Shown one piece after another: positions 16,823 through 24,973 of a DNA stretch of 64,000 nt. Under the pieces are notes generated by a model. It ran no database searches. It saw only the letters and a list, made by a program, of their open reading frames with translations, and was not told the origin of the DNA. The stretch lies in contig NZ_CP073766.1 in the NCBI RefSeq assembly GCF_018255755.1, positions 2,666,001 to 2,730,000 of the forward strand, read 5' to 3'. How positions within the stretch are numbered: the first letter of the stretch is position 1; each line of letters opens with the position of its first letter. This DNA comes from Chitinophaga sp. HK235 (lineage in GTDB: Bacteria > Bacteroidota > Bacteroidia > Chitinophagales > Chitinophagaceae). Made by a program: the position numbers and the translations under genes.

Positions 16823-19264
16823 CTATTTGAAGAAATTGTTCACATCTGTAGAATACCCTACCAGGAACATAAAATGTCCATCCGCATAATGCGTCGATTT
16901 AAACCAGTTTAGTTTAAAGTACACCCCACCTTTATTGGTATAGGAAGGGATTTTATTTGGGTTGAAGAAAATGTTAAGCTCTCCTTTGATAAAATCGTCC
17001 TTATTCTCGGACAACATTTTTGCACGGGCAAGATCCTTCACATCATAGTCTCCAGTGACGGATTTCATGTACAGGTTGAAGGGCCGTAACCCAAACGAAT
17101 AGCCCACATGCAGATCAAACCCGAACTGCGAGATCGGAGTGAACCGGATACGGGATTCCAGCATCCATGAGTAAGAGTATACCGCTTTGGAATAGATGGA
17201 ATCCACTCCCTTTGCAGGATCTCTCAAAGTAGCGTTACTACCCATGAGTAAAAAGCCTCCATTCAGTTCAAATACACTCCGTAGCTTTTTATTGTCCCAG
17301 GCAATGAGATTCACCATCGGATTTAATTGCAAAAAGGAATTGCGTAATAAATCGAGGTTTTTAAAATAGTTTTTATTAGCAGAGATTGTATCCTTCCTGC
17401 CACCAGTAGTATCTATACGCATAATTTCACTTACCCTGACCGTTTCCATAGCTCCATCTCCCTGTTTAAAAAGGTTCAGACCAAATGTAACAGGCATGTA
17501 TACATTTTTTAAAACGCCCCAACCTTTACAGAAGTTTCCTTTGTTAACGTAGTGGTTAAAATACAATTCTGTTATAAGGTTTTTGTTACCGTTATTCTGG
17601 TTAAATGCCAGTATATCGAGGAAAGCCGAAGCCGAAAAATAATCCAGCAGTTGCTTTTTTTCAATGAGCTGTGAGGCTTTGGCGGGGTCGTCCGGAATAA
17701 AAGTGTATTCTTTATCTTTGATCTCATACTTAATAACCCCCTTCGGAGGCGGCCCAACCTGAAACAGTTTTCCGTAACAAAGATGGTATTTCTGTCCCTG
17801 ATGGTCAAAGGAGATAGTGCCTGAACCGTCTATCAGAGAACGAAGCGTTATCCCATAATTATCATTGGAGATGAGTGGGGTCTTTTCTCCATTCATCCGC
17901 CCGGTAATATCCACCTGATAAATACGGTCTTTCTGTATTTCCAGATGAACCGAGTCTACTTCCAATACATTGACATTACTTACCAATGACTGGCTTTGTG
18001 CCATATTGCAGTTAAATTTCCGGTTACCAGCATATACCTCTATCCTCTTATTGACTGTCAGTTTAGCGGCATAGCCACTTTCACTGGCTATCTGAGAGAT
18101 TTTATCATCATACTTTTTCTGGAACTGTTCTATTATCTCACTTTCTTTCTTTGTTGCAGCCCGCTGATGAATGGCTGCCTGGAGATCACGATAATACAGT
18201 TCAACAGCAGCTTGTACGTTATTTCTGCAATCGCTGCTCATATCCTTTAATACAGCCTCTACAAAGGCAGCTTCCAGGTCTGTGTTTTTAAATATCGTAT
18301 CCTTCTTCCTGGCAGTCTGCAGGAAATAAATCACCTGCCGAAAACTATCCGCGATGGCAGCCGGATAAGTATATGCTCCAAGGACAAAAGACTGGTCGCA
18401 GGTAAACTTCCGCTCAGGTATTATCAACTGTTCCTGTTCCTGCTGTTCTTGTTTTTCTTCCTCTCTGGCTGCTTTTGTCCGTACTGGTTGTGGCGTTCCT
18501 TTCGATACTGCTCCCTTGATGGTATAAAGCCTACTGCAATTATTGCATGGCAAGGGCGAGATGGCCAACGTATCTCCTTTCAATACATTATAAGTTGCAT
18601 CCGGAATTCCGGTGATGGTGGTAGAATCCGCTACTGTATTCCGAATATATAATCTCTGTGATGGTAACAGATAGATATCCGGCACGCTGAAATCACCCTT
18701 ATATTTTTCCGTAATGGCCATAATTTGCGGTAACGCAGCCAGGTAGACCTTCACAGCCGCCACCTCAAACTCATAGGTATCCCCCGTTTTTTTAATGATG
18801 TTGCGTGGATCACCTGTTGCCGGAGTTACCGATAACGTATATACGTCATTTAGGAGAAACAACCCTACATCACCAACTCCCTCAACGGTCACTTTTTCCA
18901 GGATCTGCACCTTCTCATTAAAATACAGATTGACAACAGATTTTGAGATCCTTTTAGCCTCCTTATCCATCTTTGCAGGATGCATACCAGCCAAACGTTT
19001 GCCCAACTCTTGTAATACCTGATTAAAGACAAATTTTTCGCAGTCATCAGCGAAGGCAATCTTTTCAGTTTCAGAGGATTTCTTAACAATTGGTATGGAA
19101 CCACTATCCGCCTCCACTGTCATCTTTCCTTTAGCGTAAGTAATATCGAATCTAACACTGTCTGATCCAAGTCTAACATGGTATAGCTGGGCATAGACCG
19201 TGCTACAGGGAACTAAAAAGAGCATCATCAGCAGGATAGCTCTCAGGGGTTTGGCACTCATCAT
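16823..19264 (-). CDS. large exported protein of unknown function
   Basis: About 813 residues from ATG 19264 (MMSAKPLRAILLMMLFLVP); an in-frame ATG at 19300 would only prepend a hydrophobic tail. The signal peptide ends near VYAQ. A CNNC pair (PLPCNNCSRLYTI) sits in the first third, then a charged coiled-coil-like EEEKQEQQEQEQ linker, and the C-terminal ~250 residues have alternating aromatic/hydrophobic strands that could be an outer-membrane barrel. I recognise no family. Its own terminator (16741-16782) follows, and no gene shares its transcript closely, so context gives little. Confidence 0.65.
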   Translation of the reverse strand: MMSAKPLRAILLMMLFLVPCSTVYAQLYHVRLGSDSVRFDITYAKGKMTVEADSGSIPIVKKSSETEKIAFADDCEKFVFNQVLQELGKRLAGMHPAKMDKEAKRISKSVVNLYFNEKVQILEKVTVEGVGDVGLFLLNDVYTLSVTPATGDPRNIIKKTGDTYEFEVAAVKVYLAALPQIMAITEKYKGDFSVPDIYLLPSQRLYIRNTVADSTTITGIPDATYNVLKGDTLAISPLPCNNCSRLYTIKGAVSKGTPQPVRTKAAREEEKQEQQEQEQLIIPERKFTCDQSFVLGAYTYPAAIADSFRQVIYFLQTARKKDTIFKNTDLEAAFVEAVLKDMSSDCRNNVQAAVELYYRDLQAAIHQRAATKKESEIIEQFQKKYDDKISQIASESGYAAKLTVNKRIEVYAGNRKFNCNMAQSQSLVSNVNVLEVDSVHLEIQKDRIYQVDITGRMNGEKTPLISNDNYGITLRSLIDGSGTISFDHQGQKYHLCYGKLFQVGPPPKGVIKYEIKDKEYTFIPDDPAKASQLIEKKQLLDYFSASAFLDILAFNQNNGNKNLITELYFNHYVNKGNFCKGWGVLKNVYMPVTFGLNLFKQGDGAMETVRVSEIMRIDTTGGRKDTISANKNYFKNLDLLRNSFLQLNPMVNLIAWDNKKLRSVFELNGGFLLMGSNATLRDPAKGVDSIYSKAVYSYSWMLESRIRFTPISQFGFDLHVGYSFGLRPFNLYMKSVTGDYDVKDLARAKMLSENKDDFIKGELNIFFNPNKIPSYTNKGGVYFKLNWFKSTHYADGHFMFLVGYSTDVNNFFK

Positions 19265-19512
19265 ATAGGGACAAAAAATTGAATAAAAAAATATATTCAA
19301 TAACCGTACAGTTGACAGTTAATACATTAAACATCAGGAATTACTCAGAACAACACTTCATGCCACTAAAAACAGGAGGAAACAGACATAGGGATTTGCT
19401 CGGTTGATTTAATGCCAGTTCATTGGTAATAAACATCTATTCACCTGATAACGAACTTCGTAAAATTTTATGAGAGATGCAAATATTTTTCAAAATTGTG
19501 CGGCGGTTGTTT

Positions 19513-20133
19513 TCATTTCTTCGTCAATTTGTATCTCAAGTGTGTTGTCAGGTTTGATGGTATTACTTCTACAATTTGAATATCATATTTGTCTTTGTCA
19601 ATGCCGTCAAACAGTCGGATACCACTTCCTAAAAAAAGAGGGGCAATGTGAATGCAAAATTCGTCCACCAGCCCTGAATTGAGGAATTGTTGAATAGTAT
19701 TCGCACCACCTTGTATTCTTATGTCCTTTCCTTTGGCTGATTGTCTTGCTTTTTCCAATGCACTTTGTATTCCGTCGTTGATGAAATAAAAAGTTGTTGT
19801 CCCCTTTTGAACCCAGGGCTCCCGTTTTTCGTGTGTCAGAACATAAACATCTGCTTTGTATAAATCTTCTGCCCAATGGACTTCGCCTTCTTCAAACATT
19901 CGTTTTCCCATAATGTAAGAACCTGTTCTAGCAAACACATCATCAATTAACTTACTGTCTGCACCGTATTCTTCACCGCCTTCCATATTGATGTTTTTCC
20001 AAAATGCTTTTTGTTTATACATCCAGTTATGAATTGCAGGTCCATTGTTGCCCATTGGGTTGCCAGGACTTCTGTTATCGCCTGCGAAAAAGCCATCAAG
20101 TGATATTCCGCTGTCAAAGATAATCTTGCTCAT
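19513..20133 (-). CDS. dihydrofolate reductase / RibD C-terminal family protein
   Basis: 206 residues from ATG 20133. The opening (IIFDSGISLDGFFAGDN) and the later TGSYIMGKRMFEEGE and IRIQGGANTIQQFLNSGLVDEF match the YwjB/YyaP-type RibD-C/DHFR-like reductases, not the biosynthetic FolA. The substrate is unknown; relatives bind NADPH. Base composition is visibly more AT-rich than the flanking genes, which may mean recent acquisition. It is a single gene between the large exported protein and the lanthipeptide precursor. Confidence 0.85.
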   Translation of the reverse strand: MSKIIFDSGISLDGFFAGDNRSPGNPMGNNGPAIHNWMYKQKAFWKNINMEGGEEYGADSKLIDDVFARTGSYIMGKRMFEEGEVHWAEDLYKADVYVLTHEKREPWVQKGTTTFYFINDGIQSALEKARQSAKGKDIRIQGGANTIQQFLNSGLVDEFCIHIAPLFLGSGIRLFDGIDKDKYDIQIVEVIPSNLTTHLRYKLTKK

Positions 20134-20326
20134 AATTTTTAACGTGTTGTGTTTAGTAGGATATGTTAATAAAAAAACCGGCAGGTGAGTGACTAAAAAG
20201 ATATTGTGCGGTTGTCTATTTAAGGGACTAAACAGACATACAACAATGTACAACATCCAGACGAATTTCGGTAAATCCTATCGTATGTGCAAACAGTACG
20301 CATCAGAAAATGCCGGGCCGTATAAA

Positions 20327-20362
20327 CGAAGAAGCCGTCTCAAAAATGAGACGGCTTCTTCG
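20327..20362 (-). terminator. strong hairpin after the lanthipeptide precursor
   Basis: A 15-bp perfect stem (20327-20341 with 20348-20362, CGAAGAAGCCGTCTC arm) and a 6-nt A/T loop, 18 bp downstream of the precursor stop codon on the minus strand. The T-tract is weak (TTTAT). Confidence 0.65.
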
Positions 20363-20380
20363 TACAGGAAAAATGTTTAA

Positions 20381-20563
20381 TTAGATACAAAGAATCTGGG
20401 GGGTAGTCTCTGTTAAACAACCTGCATTAGGTAACCAGGTAGGGCAACCATAGGTGGTACGTGCCCCGCCTATTATTTCATGTTGTTGTCCCTGGTTCAG
20501 CAGGCTAATAGTTTCTTTTTGGATGAACAATTTTTTGGTTAAGGACAGTTTTTTCTTTTTCAT
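20381..20563 (-). CDS. class I lanthipeptide-type precursor peptide (orphan)
   Basis: 60 residues from ATG 20563. The leader (residues 1-33) is Lys-rich with the pattern KLSLTKKLFIQKETISLLN then Gln-rich and ends in a double-glycine IIGG cleavage site, as in the Chitinophaga/pinensin-type class I lanthipeptide leaders. The 27-residue core (from ARTTYGC) has three Cys (core positions 7, 16, 26) and six Thr (3, 4, 9, 18, 20, 21) with no Ser, enough for up to three methyllanthionine rings. No LanB dehydratase, LanC cyclase or C39 peptidase gene is in the window, so modification would have to be supplied in trans. The longer open frame to 20725 is not used. Confidence 0.75.
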   Translation of the reverse strand: MKKKKLSLTKKLFIQKETISLLNQGQQHEIIGGARTTYGCPTWLPNAGCLTETTPQILCI

Positions 20564-20862
20564 GTTTGTGGATTTGTGGGTTTGGTGATTATTGAAGGTG
20601 ACAATAAATATCAGAAGGGTTTGGCATAACGACAATTTCTTACAGGATGCTGAAGGTAGGAACATTGACAGCAAAATAACCGCAGTGACATTTTTTGTAT
20701 TGATTGGCAAACCTGACAGTATCATTCAGTTCTCCGGATGATACGTTATTAACAAATAACATGTTTTATCGATTTTTCCTGATTGCGTAAATCAATTTCC
20801 CGCTTCGCAAATGCTACTCTTTTACCGCGGTATACTTTTACACTCAAAAAGAAAAAAAGCCG
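20564..20862. promoter_or_regulatory. divergent intergenic region between lanthipeptide precursor and siderophore receptor
   Basis: About 300 bp with no gene. It must hold both promoters. A small inverted repeat GTTATT-AACA-AATAAC lies at 20745-20760 about 100 bp upstream of the receptor start. I see no convincing Fur-type 19-mer and no exact TAnnTTTG box. Confidence 0.4.
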
Positions 20863-23271
20863 ATGAAACAATTCTATCTGCGCCCGCGGGTAAAACAAGT
20901 ACTGCTGTTTTTGATGGTCCTGTTAGCCGCCCGGAGCCAGGCAACAGCGGGAGACATACTGTCCGCAATCAAAGGAAAAGTAATGACTTCAGATGGCTTA
21001 CCTGCACCATACGTTACCGTTAGAATAGATCATTCCAACCATGGCGCGCTCACCGATGCCAATGGTGAATTTGTCATCAAAAAAATAAAACCCGGGAAAT
21101 ACACGCTGGTCATCTCTTTGATAGGATACGAGAAAGTCATTCAGGAGGTGGAAGTAGAAACCGATAAAATTTCCCAGGTAGCCATCAGCCTGGGTGCTTC
21201 AGGCCAGCAAATGAAAGAAGTGACCATTGTAGGAGACTATAATAAATATACAGTGCTGACTCCTTCCAATTCATTGCGGTTAAATGCTCCTTTGGTAGAA
21301 ATACCACAGAGTATTGCAGAAGTTTCCAGAGAAGTACTGGCCGACCAGCAGATCTATAACATGCAGGAGGGCGTGACCAGGAATGTGAGCGGCGCCTCCC
21401 GTCTGGGCCACTGGGATATGTATTCCAACATACAAATCCGTGGTTCCCGTGCCAATTCACTCCGCAATGGCATGAATGTGTTTATCAGCTCCTGGAGCCC
21501 GCTTACGGAAGATATGAGCATGGTAGACCGTATCGAGTTTATTAAAGGCCCTGCAGGGTTTATGATGTCCAACGGAGAACCCGGTGGCATGTACAACGTA
21601 GTCACCAAAAAACCTACCGGTGTGAGTCAGGGTGAAGTCACCTTATCCCTGGGCAGTTACGATAACTACCGCACCACCCTTGATCTGGATGGCAAACTAT
21701 CCAAAAACGGTGCATTGCTTTATCGCCTCAACCTGGCCGGTGAAATGAAAAACGGCTGGCGTGATTTTGACTATACCAACCGCTACAGCATCTCCCCCGT
21801 ATTAAAATATCTGATAGACGAAAAAAACAGTATCACCCTGGAATACAACCTGCAGTACATGCAACTACCGGTTATCGGTGGAAACTATTCCTTCTCCAAA
21901 CGTGGTTATGGAGACCTGCCCGTTAACTTCACTACCATCGAAGGTAACATGGCCCCTACTAAAATCAACGACAACAGTGTCATGGCCTTTTATGAACACA
22001 AATTTACTCCGGATTGGAAACTAACTGCCCAGTTCGGATTCTTCCACTATAAACAGATTGGTCAAAGCATGTGGCCTTCCGGGTTTTCCATCAAGGACAA
22101 TGACAGTCTGCTTCAACGCAACATCAGCATCTGGGATGCACTGGGCCTGAATAAAACAGCGCAGGTGTTTGTAAATGGTACTATCCGTACAGGAGCTGTC
22201 ACCCACAATATCCTTGGTGGTGTAGATATGAAGTACAGTAATTATTACGCAGACTGGGCACAGGGCGCCACCTTCGGCAATGTCCCTTTCAATATCTACA
22301 AACCCAACCATAGTGCCGTTACTCAGCCTAAATGGGACCGTTCCGCGGATATCCGTACCCGTGGTGTTCAATACAACTATGGCTACAATGCAGTATACCT
22401 CCAGGATCAGATCGGCTTTTTCAACGATCAGCTGCGTGTAACCCTGGCCGGTAGATATACCACCAACAATGTGGTGAGCCCTTACGATGGCACCAACAAA
22501 GACAGCAAATTCACGCCCCGCTTTGGTATCAGCTATTCTCTTGACAGACACAGTGCTGTTTACGGCGTATATGATGTGAGCTTTATTCAGAATCCCGGCC
22601 TCGACTGGCAGAAAAAAACCTTCGATCCGATGACGGGTGACAATATTGAATTCGGTGTTAAACGGGATTGGTTCAACGGTCGCTTTACCTCTTCTGTTGC
22701 CATCTATCAGATCACTAAAAACAATGTGCTGACAACCGACCTTGAACACAGAGATCCCACTTCCAACCAGTTTATATACAGCCGCCAGAACGGCCAGCAG
22801 CGCATTAAAGGCCTGGAAGCCGATTTCCAGGGAGAAGTGGTAAAAGGTCTTAACCTGGTGCTTAACTATGCCTATACCGACGGCATCGTCTCCAAAGACG
22901 CAGACGCCAAACTGGTAGGCAACTATGTTCCGGGTATAGCCAAACATATACAGAACACCTGGCTCACCTACACCATCGGAAACGGCGCCTTAAAAGGACT
23001 CCGTGCCAATATCGGCTATCAGTACCAGATCGGACGTGTTGCAGGTCAAGTATATGATAAAAGTGAGAACTTCCTGCCCGATTACTTCAGAATGGATGCC
23101 GGGCTGGCATATACCGTGAATAAATTCAGCATCAATATGCTGGTCAACAATGTGCTCAACGCATACCTCTACACCGGAGCCCCCTCCGACGATAACTACG
23201 GAAACAAAATCTATTACTGGCAAACAGAACCCGGTCGTAACGTGAGAATGAGCCTTGGATATCGCTTTTAA
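20863..23271 (+). CDS. TonB-dependent siderophore receptor
   Basis: 802 residues. Signal peptide ending near ATAG, a CarboxypepD_reg-like domain (about 38-118), then a FhuA/FpvA-type plug: LVEIPQSIAEVSREVLADQQ, EGVTRNVSGA, IQIRGSRANSLRNGMNVF, RIEFIKGPAGFMMSNGEPGG. The IPQSI-GPAG wording is diagnostic of ferric-siderophore receptors. The barrel ends with the aromatic-terminated LGYRF. It is followed 20 bp later by a DUF4198 gene and precedes a hydroxamate siderophore biosynthesis operon, so ferric hydroxamate is the likely ligand. Confidence 0.93.
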   Translation: MKQFYLRPRVKQVLLFLMVLLAARSQATAGDILSAIKGKVMTSDGLPAPYVTVRIDHSNHGALTDANGEFVIKKIKPGKYTLVISLIGYEKVIQEVEVETDKISQVAISLGASGQQMKEVTIVGDYNKYTVLTPSNSLRLNAPLVEIPQSIAEVSREVLADQQIYNMQEGVTRNVSGASRLGHWDMYSNIQIRGSRANSLRNGMNVFISSWSPLTEDMSMVDRIEFIKGPAGFMMSNGEPGGMYNVVTKKPTGVSQGEVTLSLGSYDNYRTTLDLDGKLSKNGALLYRLNLAGEMKNGWRDFDYTNRYSISPVLKYLIDEKNSITLEYNLQYMQLPVIGGNYSFSKRGYGDLPVNFTTIEGNMAPTKINDNSVMAFYEHKFTPDWKLTAQFGFFHYKQIGQSMWPSGFSIKDNDSLLQRNISIWDALGLNKTAQVFVNGTIRTGAVTHNILGGVDMKYSNYYADWAQGATFGNVPFNIYKPNHSAVTQPKWDRSADIRTRGVQYNYGYNAVYLQDQIGFFNDQLRVTLAGRYTTNNVVSPYDGTNKDSKFTPRFGISYSLDRHSAVYGVYDVSFIQNPGLDWQKKTFDPMTGDNIEFGVKRDWFNGRFTSSVAIYQITKNNVLTTDLEHRDPTSNQFIYSRQNGQQRIKGLEADFQGEVVKGLNLVLNYAYTDGIVSKDADAKLVGNYVPGIAKHIQNTWLTYTIGNGALKGLRANIGYQYQIGRVAGQVYDKSENFLPDYFRMDAGLAYTVNKFSINMLVNNVLNAYLYTGAPSDDNYGNKIYYWQTEPGRNVRMSLGYRF

Positions 23272-23291
23272 TCTTAAATCCTGAAAATAAT

Positions 23292-24005
23292 ATGAAAAAA
23301 CTATTTTTCTCTGCAATGTTATGCTGCTGCATGTATACCGTTTTCGGGCATGCACTCTGGATCGAAACAGCTGTCTACGGCCGTAAGGGACAAGCCCAGG
23401 AAGTAAAAATATTCCTGGGAGAATATGCCGACAATGAACGCGACTCCCTACAGCACTGGTTCAGCAACATGAAGGCATTCAACCTTTACCTGATCGATCC
23501 TTCCGGTAAAAAACAGCAACTGGAATGCACACCGGCAGGTAATCATTTTAAAGCCACCTTTACACCCGCCACCGATGGCGCCTATATTCTGTACATCGAC
23601 CACACCGTTCAGGAAATATACGGTGGAAGCAAGATTCATTATTATGCTCAGGGTATTGTCCAGGTAAACAATAACAACAAAGGGGTAAACAACCTGAAAG
23701 AAAACGACTTTGTACTGCTGACCAGCGGACCAGCCACTAAAAAGGTGAATGTAGCTGAAAAAGTATCCCTGCAGCATAAAACAAAAAACACGCTGCCTAA
23801 AGCGGAACTGACCATCCAATCACCCACCGGCTGGACTAAAAAAATAAAAGGTGAGTCCGGAGAGGCGTTTACGTATGTACCGGCCTGGAACGGAAGATAC
23901 TTACTGGAAGGCACTTTCACAGAAGATGAAAAAGGAGAACACGGAGGAAAACCTTATGAACGCGTATGGCATTGCATTACCTATTGTAAGGATGTAATTA
24001 AATAA
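23292..24005 (+). CDS. DUF4198-like periplasmic protein of the iron-uptake locus
   Basis: 237 residues. Signal peptide, with the mature chain starting HALWIETAVYGRKGQ, the exposed His and WIE typical of DUF4198/NikM-like metal-associated proteins. It contains Ig-like beta segments (FKATFTPATDGAYILYIDH, later YVPAWNGRYLLEGTF). Members of this family commonly sit beside TonB receptors and PepSY membrane proteins in Bacteroidota. It follows the receptor by 20 bp. The next frame is a PepSY gene start that has been destroyed. Confidence 0.75.
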   Translation: MKKLFFSAMLCCCMYTVFGHALWIETAVYGRKGQAQEVKIFLGEYADNERDSLQHWFSNMKAFNLYLIDPSGKKQQLECTPAGNHFKATFTPATDGAYILYIDHTVQEIYGGSKIHYYAQGIVQVNNNNKGVNNLKENDFVLLTSGPATKKVNVAEKVSLQHKTKNTLPKAELTIQSPTGWTKKIKGESGEAFTYVPAWNGRYLLEGTFTEDEKGEHGGKPYERVWHCITYCKDVIK

Positions 24006-24010
24006 TCTGT

Positions 24011-24091
24011 ATGCCGTTTAAGAAGACTATCCTACAGATACACCGCTGGCTCGGACTTAGGTCCGGGCTGGTTGTTTTTATACTGGGCTAG
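24011..24091 (+). pseudogene. truncated PepSY-associated membrane protein gene (27-codon remnant)
   Basis: Five bases after the DUF4198 stop, an ATG frame reads MPFKKTILQIHRWLGL then RSGLVVFILG and stops at TAG (24089-24091). This is the N-terminal signature of PepSY_TM ferric-reductase-like proteins, whose first helix normally continues for over 300 further residues. Here the coding sequence ends after the first half of the helix and the regulator gene begins 13 bp later. No further PepSY sequence follows in any frame, so the rest was lost by deletion rather than by a simple frameshift. Confidence 0.75.
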
Positions 24092-24104
24092 TTTTATCAG
24101 CATT

Positions 24105-24764
24105 ATGAACAGTACAGACTCGACCCGTATTATACTGGCAGATGCTCAACCCGTTTACAGAGAAGGAATTAAAAGTTTGTTGGCAGATCTTCAAAAGAAC
24201 TACAGGGTAGAAGAGGCAGGCAACAGTAAAGAACTACGGCCTGCCCTTCTTTCTTTTCACCCGGATATACTCATTCTGGATTATGATCCTGTATACTTTG
24301 ATGCTGATGAACTACTCAATACCCTGTCTGTTATCCCGGAATGCAAGGTGATCCTCATATCCAGCCAGAAGAAAAAAACGGACCTCTTCAAACTGCTCGA
24401 CAGTAACGTTTATTGCGTACTGACCAAAGAGTGCAGGAAAATAGATGTCCGCCAGGCCATCATCGGCGCCATTCAGGGCGAAAAGTTCTTCTGTACCTTT
24501 GCCCTCGACTTATTACTGGCAGACAGAAAAAGCACACCCACCATTCCTACCTTCCCTCCGGAAGGCTTATCTGTCAGGGAAACAGACATCATCCGGCAGA
24601 TAGCCAGCGGAAAATCCAATAAGGAAATCGCCGGCGTCATGCATCTGAGCCAACATACCATTCATTCGCATCGCAGAAATATCATGCGGAAACTACAGCT
24701 GCATTCTGCCGTTGAACTGTGCAACTATGCGCTCGAATCCGGTATCGTTAAACGCTCCCCATAA
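24105..24764 (+). CDS. NarL/LuxR-family response regulator
   Basis: 219 residues from ATG 24105; the open frame begins upstream at 24072 inside the PepSY remnant. The receiver has the acidic start IILADAQPVYREG, phospho-acceptor Asp59 (DILILDYD) and Lys108 (CVLTKEC). The C-terminal LuxR helix-turn-helix (LSVRETDIIRQIASGKSNKEI, LSQHTIHSHRRNIMRKL) is complete. No histidine kinase is adjacent. It sits between the receptor genes and the siderophore biosynthesis operon and ends in a strong terminator, so it may act on the palindromes at 24853-24926; this is inference. Confidence 0.9.
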   Translation: MNSTDSTRIILADAQPVYREGIKSLLADLQKNYRVEEAGNSKELRPALLSFHPDILILDYDPVYFDADELLNTLSVIPECKVILISSQKKKTDLFKLLDSNVYCVLTKECRKIDVRQAIIGAIQGEKFFCTFALDLLLADRKSTPTIPTFPPEGLSVRETDIIRQIASGKSNKEIAGVMHLSQHTIHSHRRNIMRKLQLHSAVELCNYALESGIVKRSP

Positions 24765-24787
24765 GCCATGCCATAGCCACATCACAT

Positions 24788-24825
24788 AAACGGACAAGCC
24801 CGGAAGGAGCTTGTCCGTTTTTTTT
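24788..24825 (+). terminator. rho-independent terminator after the NarL-type regulator
   Basis: AAACGGACAAGC/GCTTGTCCGTTT (24788-24799 and 24809-24820), 12 perfect pairs, running into eight T residues (24818-24825). It separates the regulator from the biosynthetic operon. Confidence 0.92.
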
Positions 24826-24852
24826 CCCCTACTGTCATACTGCCGCATTTTA

Positions 24853-24926
24853 TACCATGATCATGGTAATCAGGATACTGTTTCCTACCAGCTTTTTACC
24901 AGTTCTAGGCGATTGATAACGTTATC
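24853..24926. promoter_or_regulatory. two perfect palindromes upstream of the siderophore operon
   Basis: TACCATGATCATGGTA (24853-24868, 16 bp) and GATAACGTTATC (24915-24926, 12 bp) are both perfectly symmetric and lie 106 and 48 bp before the monooxygenase start, within the only non-coding gap of the region. The second has GATAA/TTATC arms reminiscent of a shortened Fur-type element. Their function is inferred from position. Confidence 0.5.
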
Positions 24927-24973
24927 GGGCACACGTACTTTTAACACCCTGCTATCAATTAAATGAAAATGTT

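Noticed and set aside
22021..22947. Long open frame on the minus strand (about 308 codons) inside the siderophore receptor gene
   Set aside because: It lies antisense to a clearly conserved TonB receptor, has no family motifs and reads as low-complexity hydrophobic sequence expected from the codon use of the sense gene.
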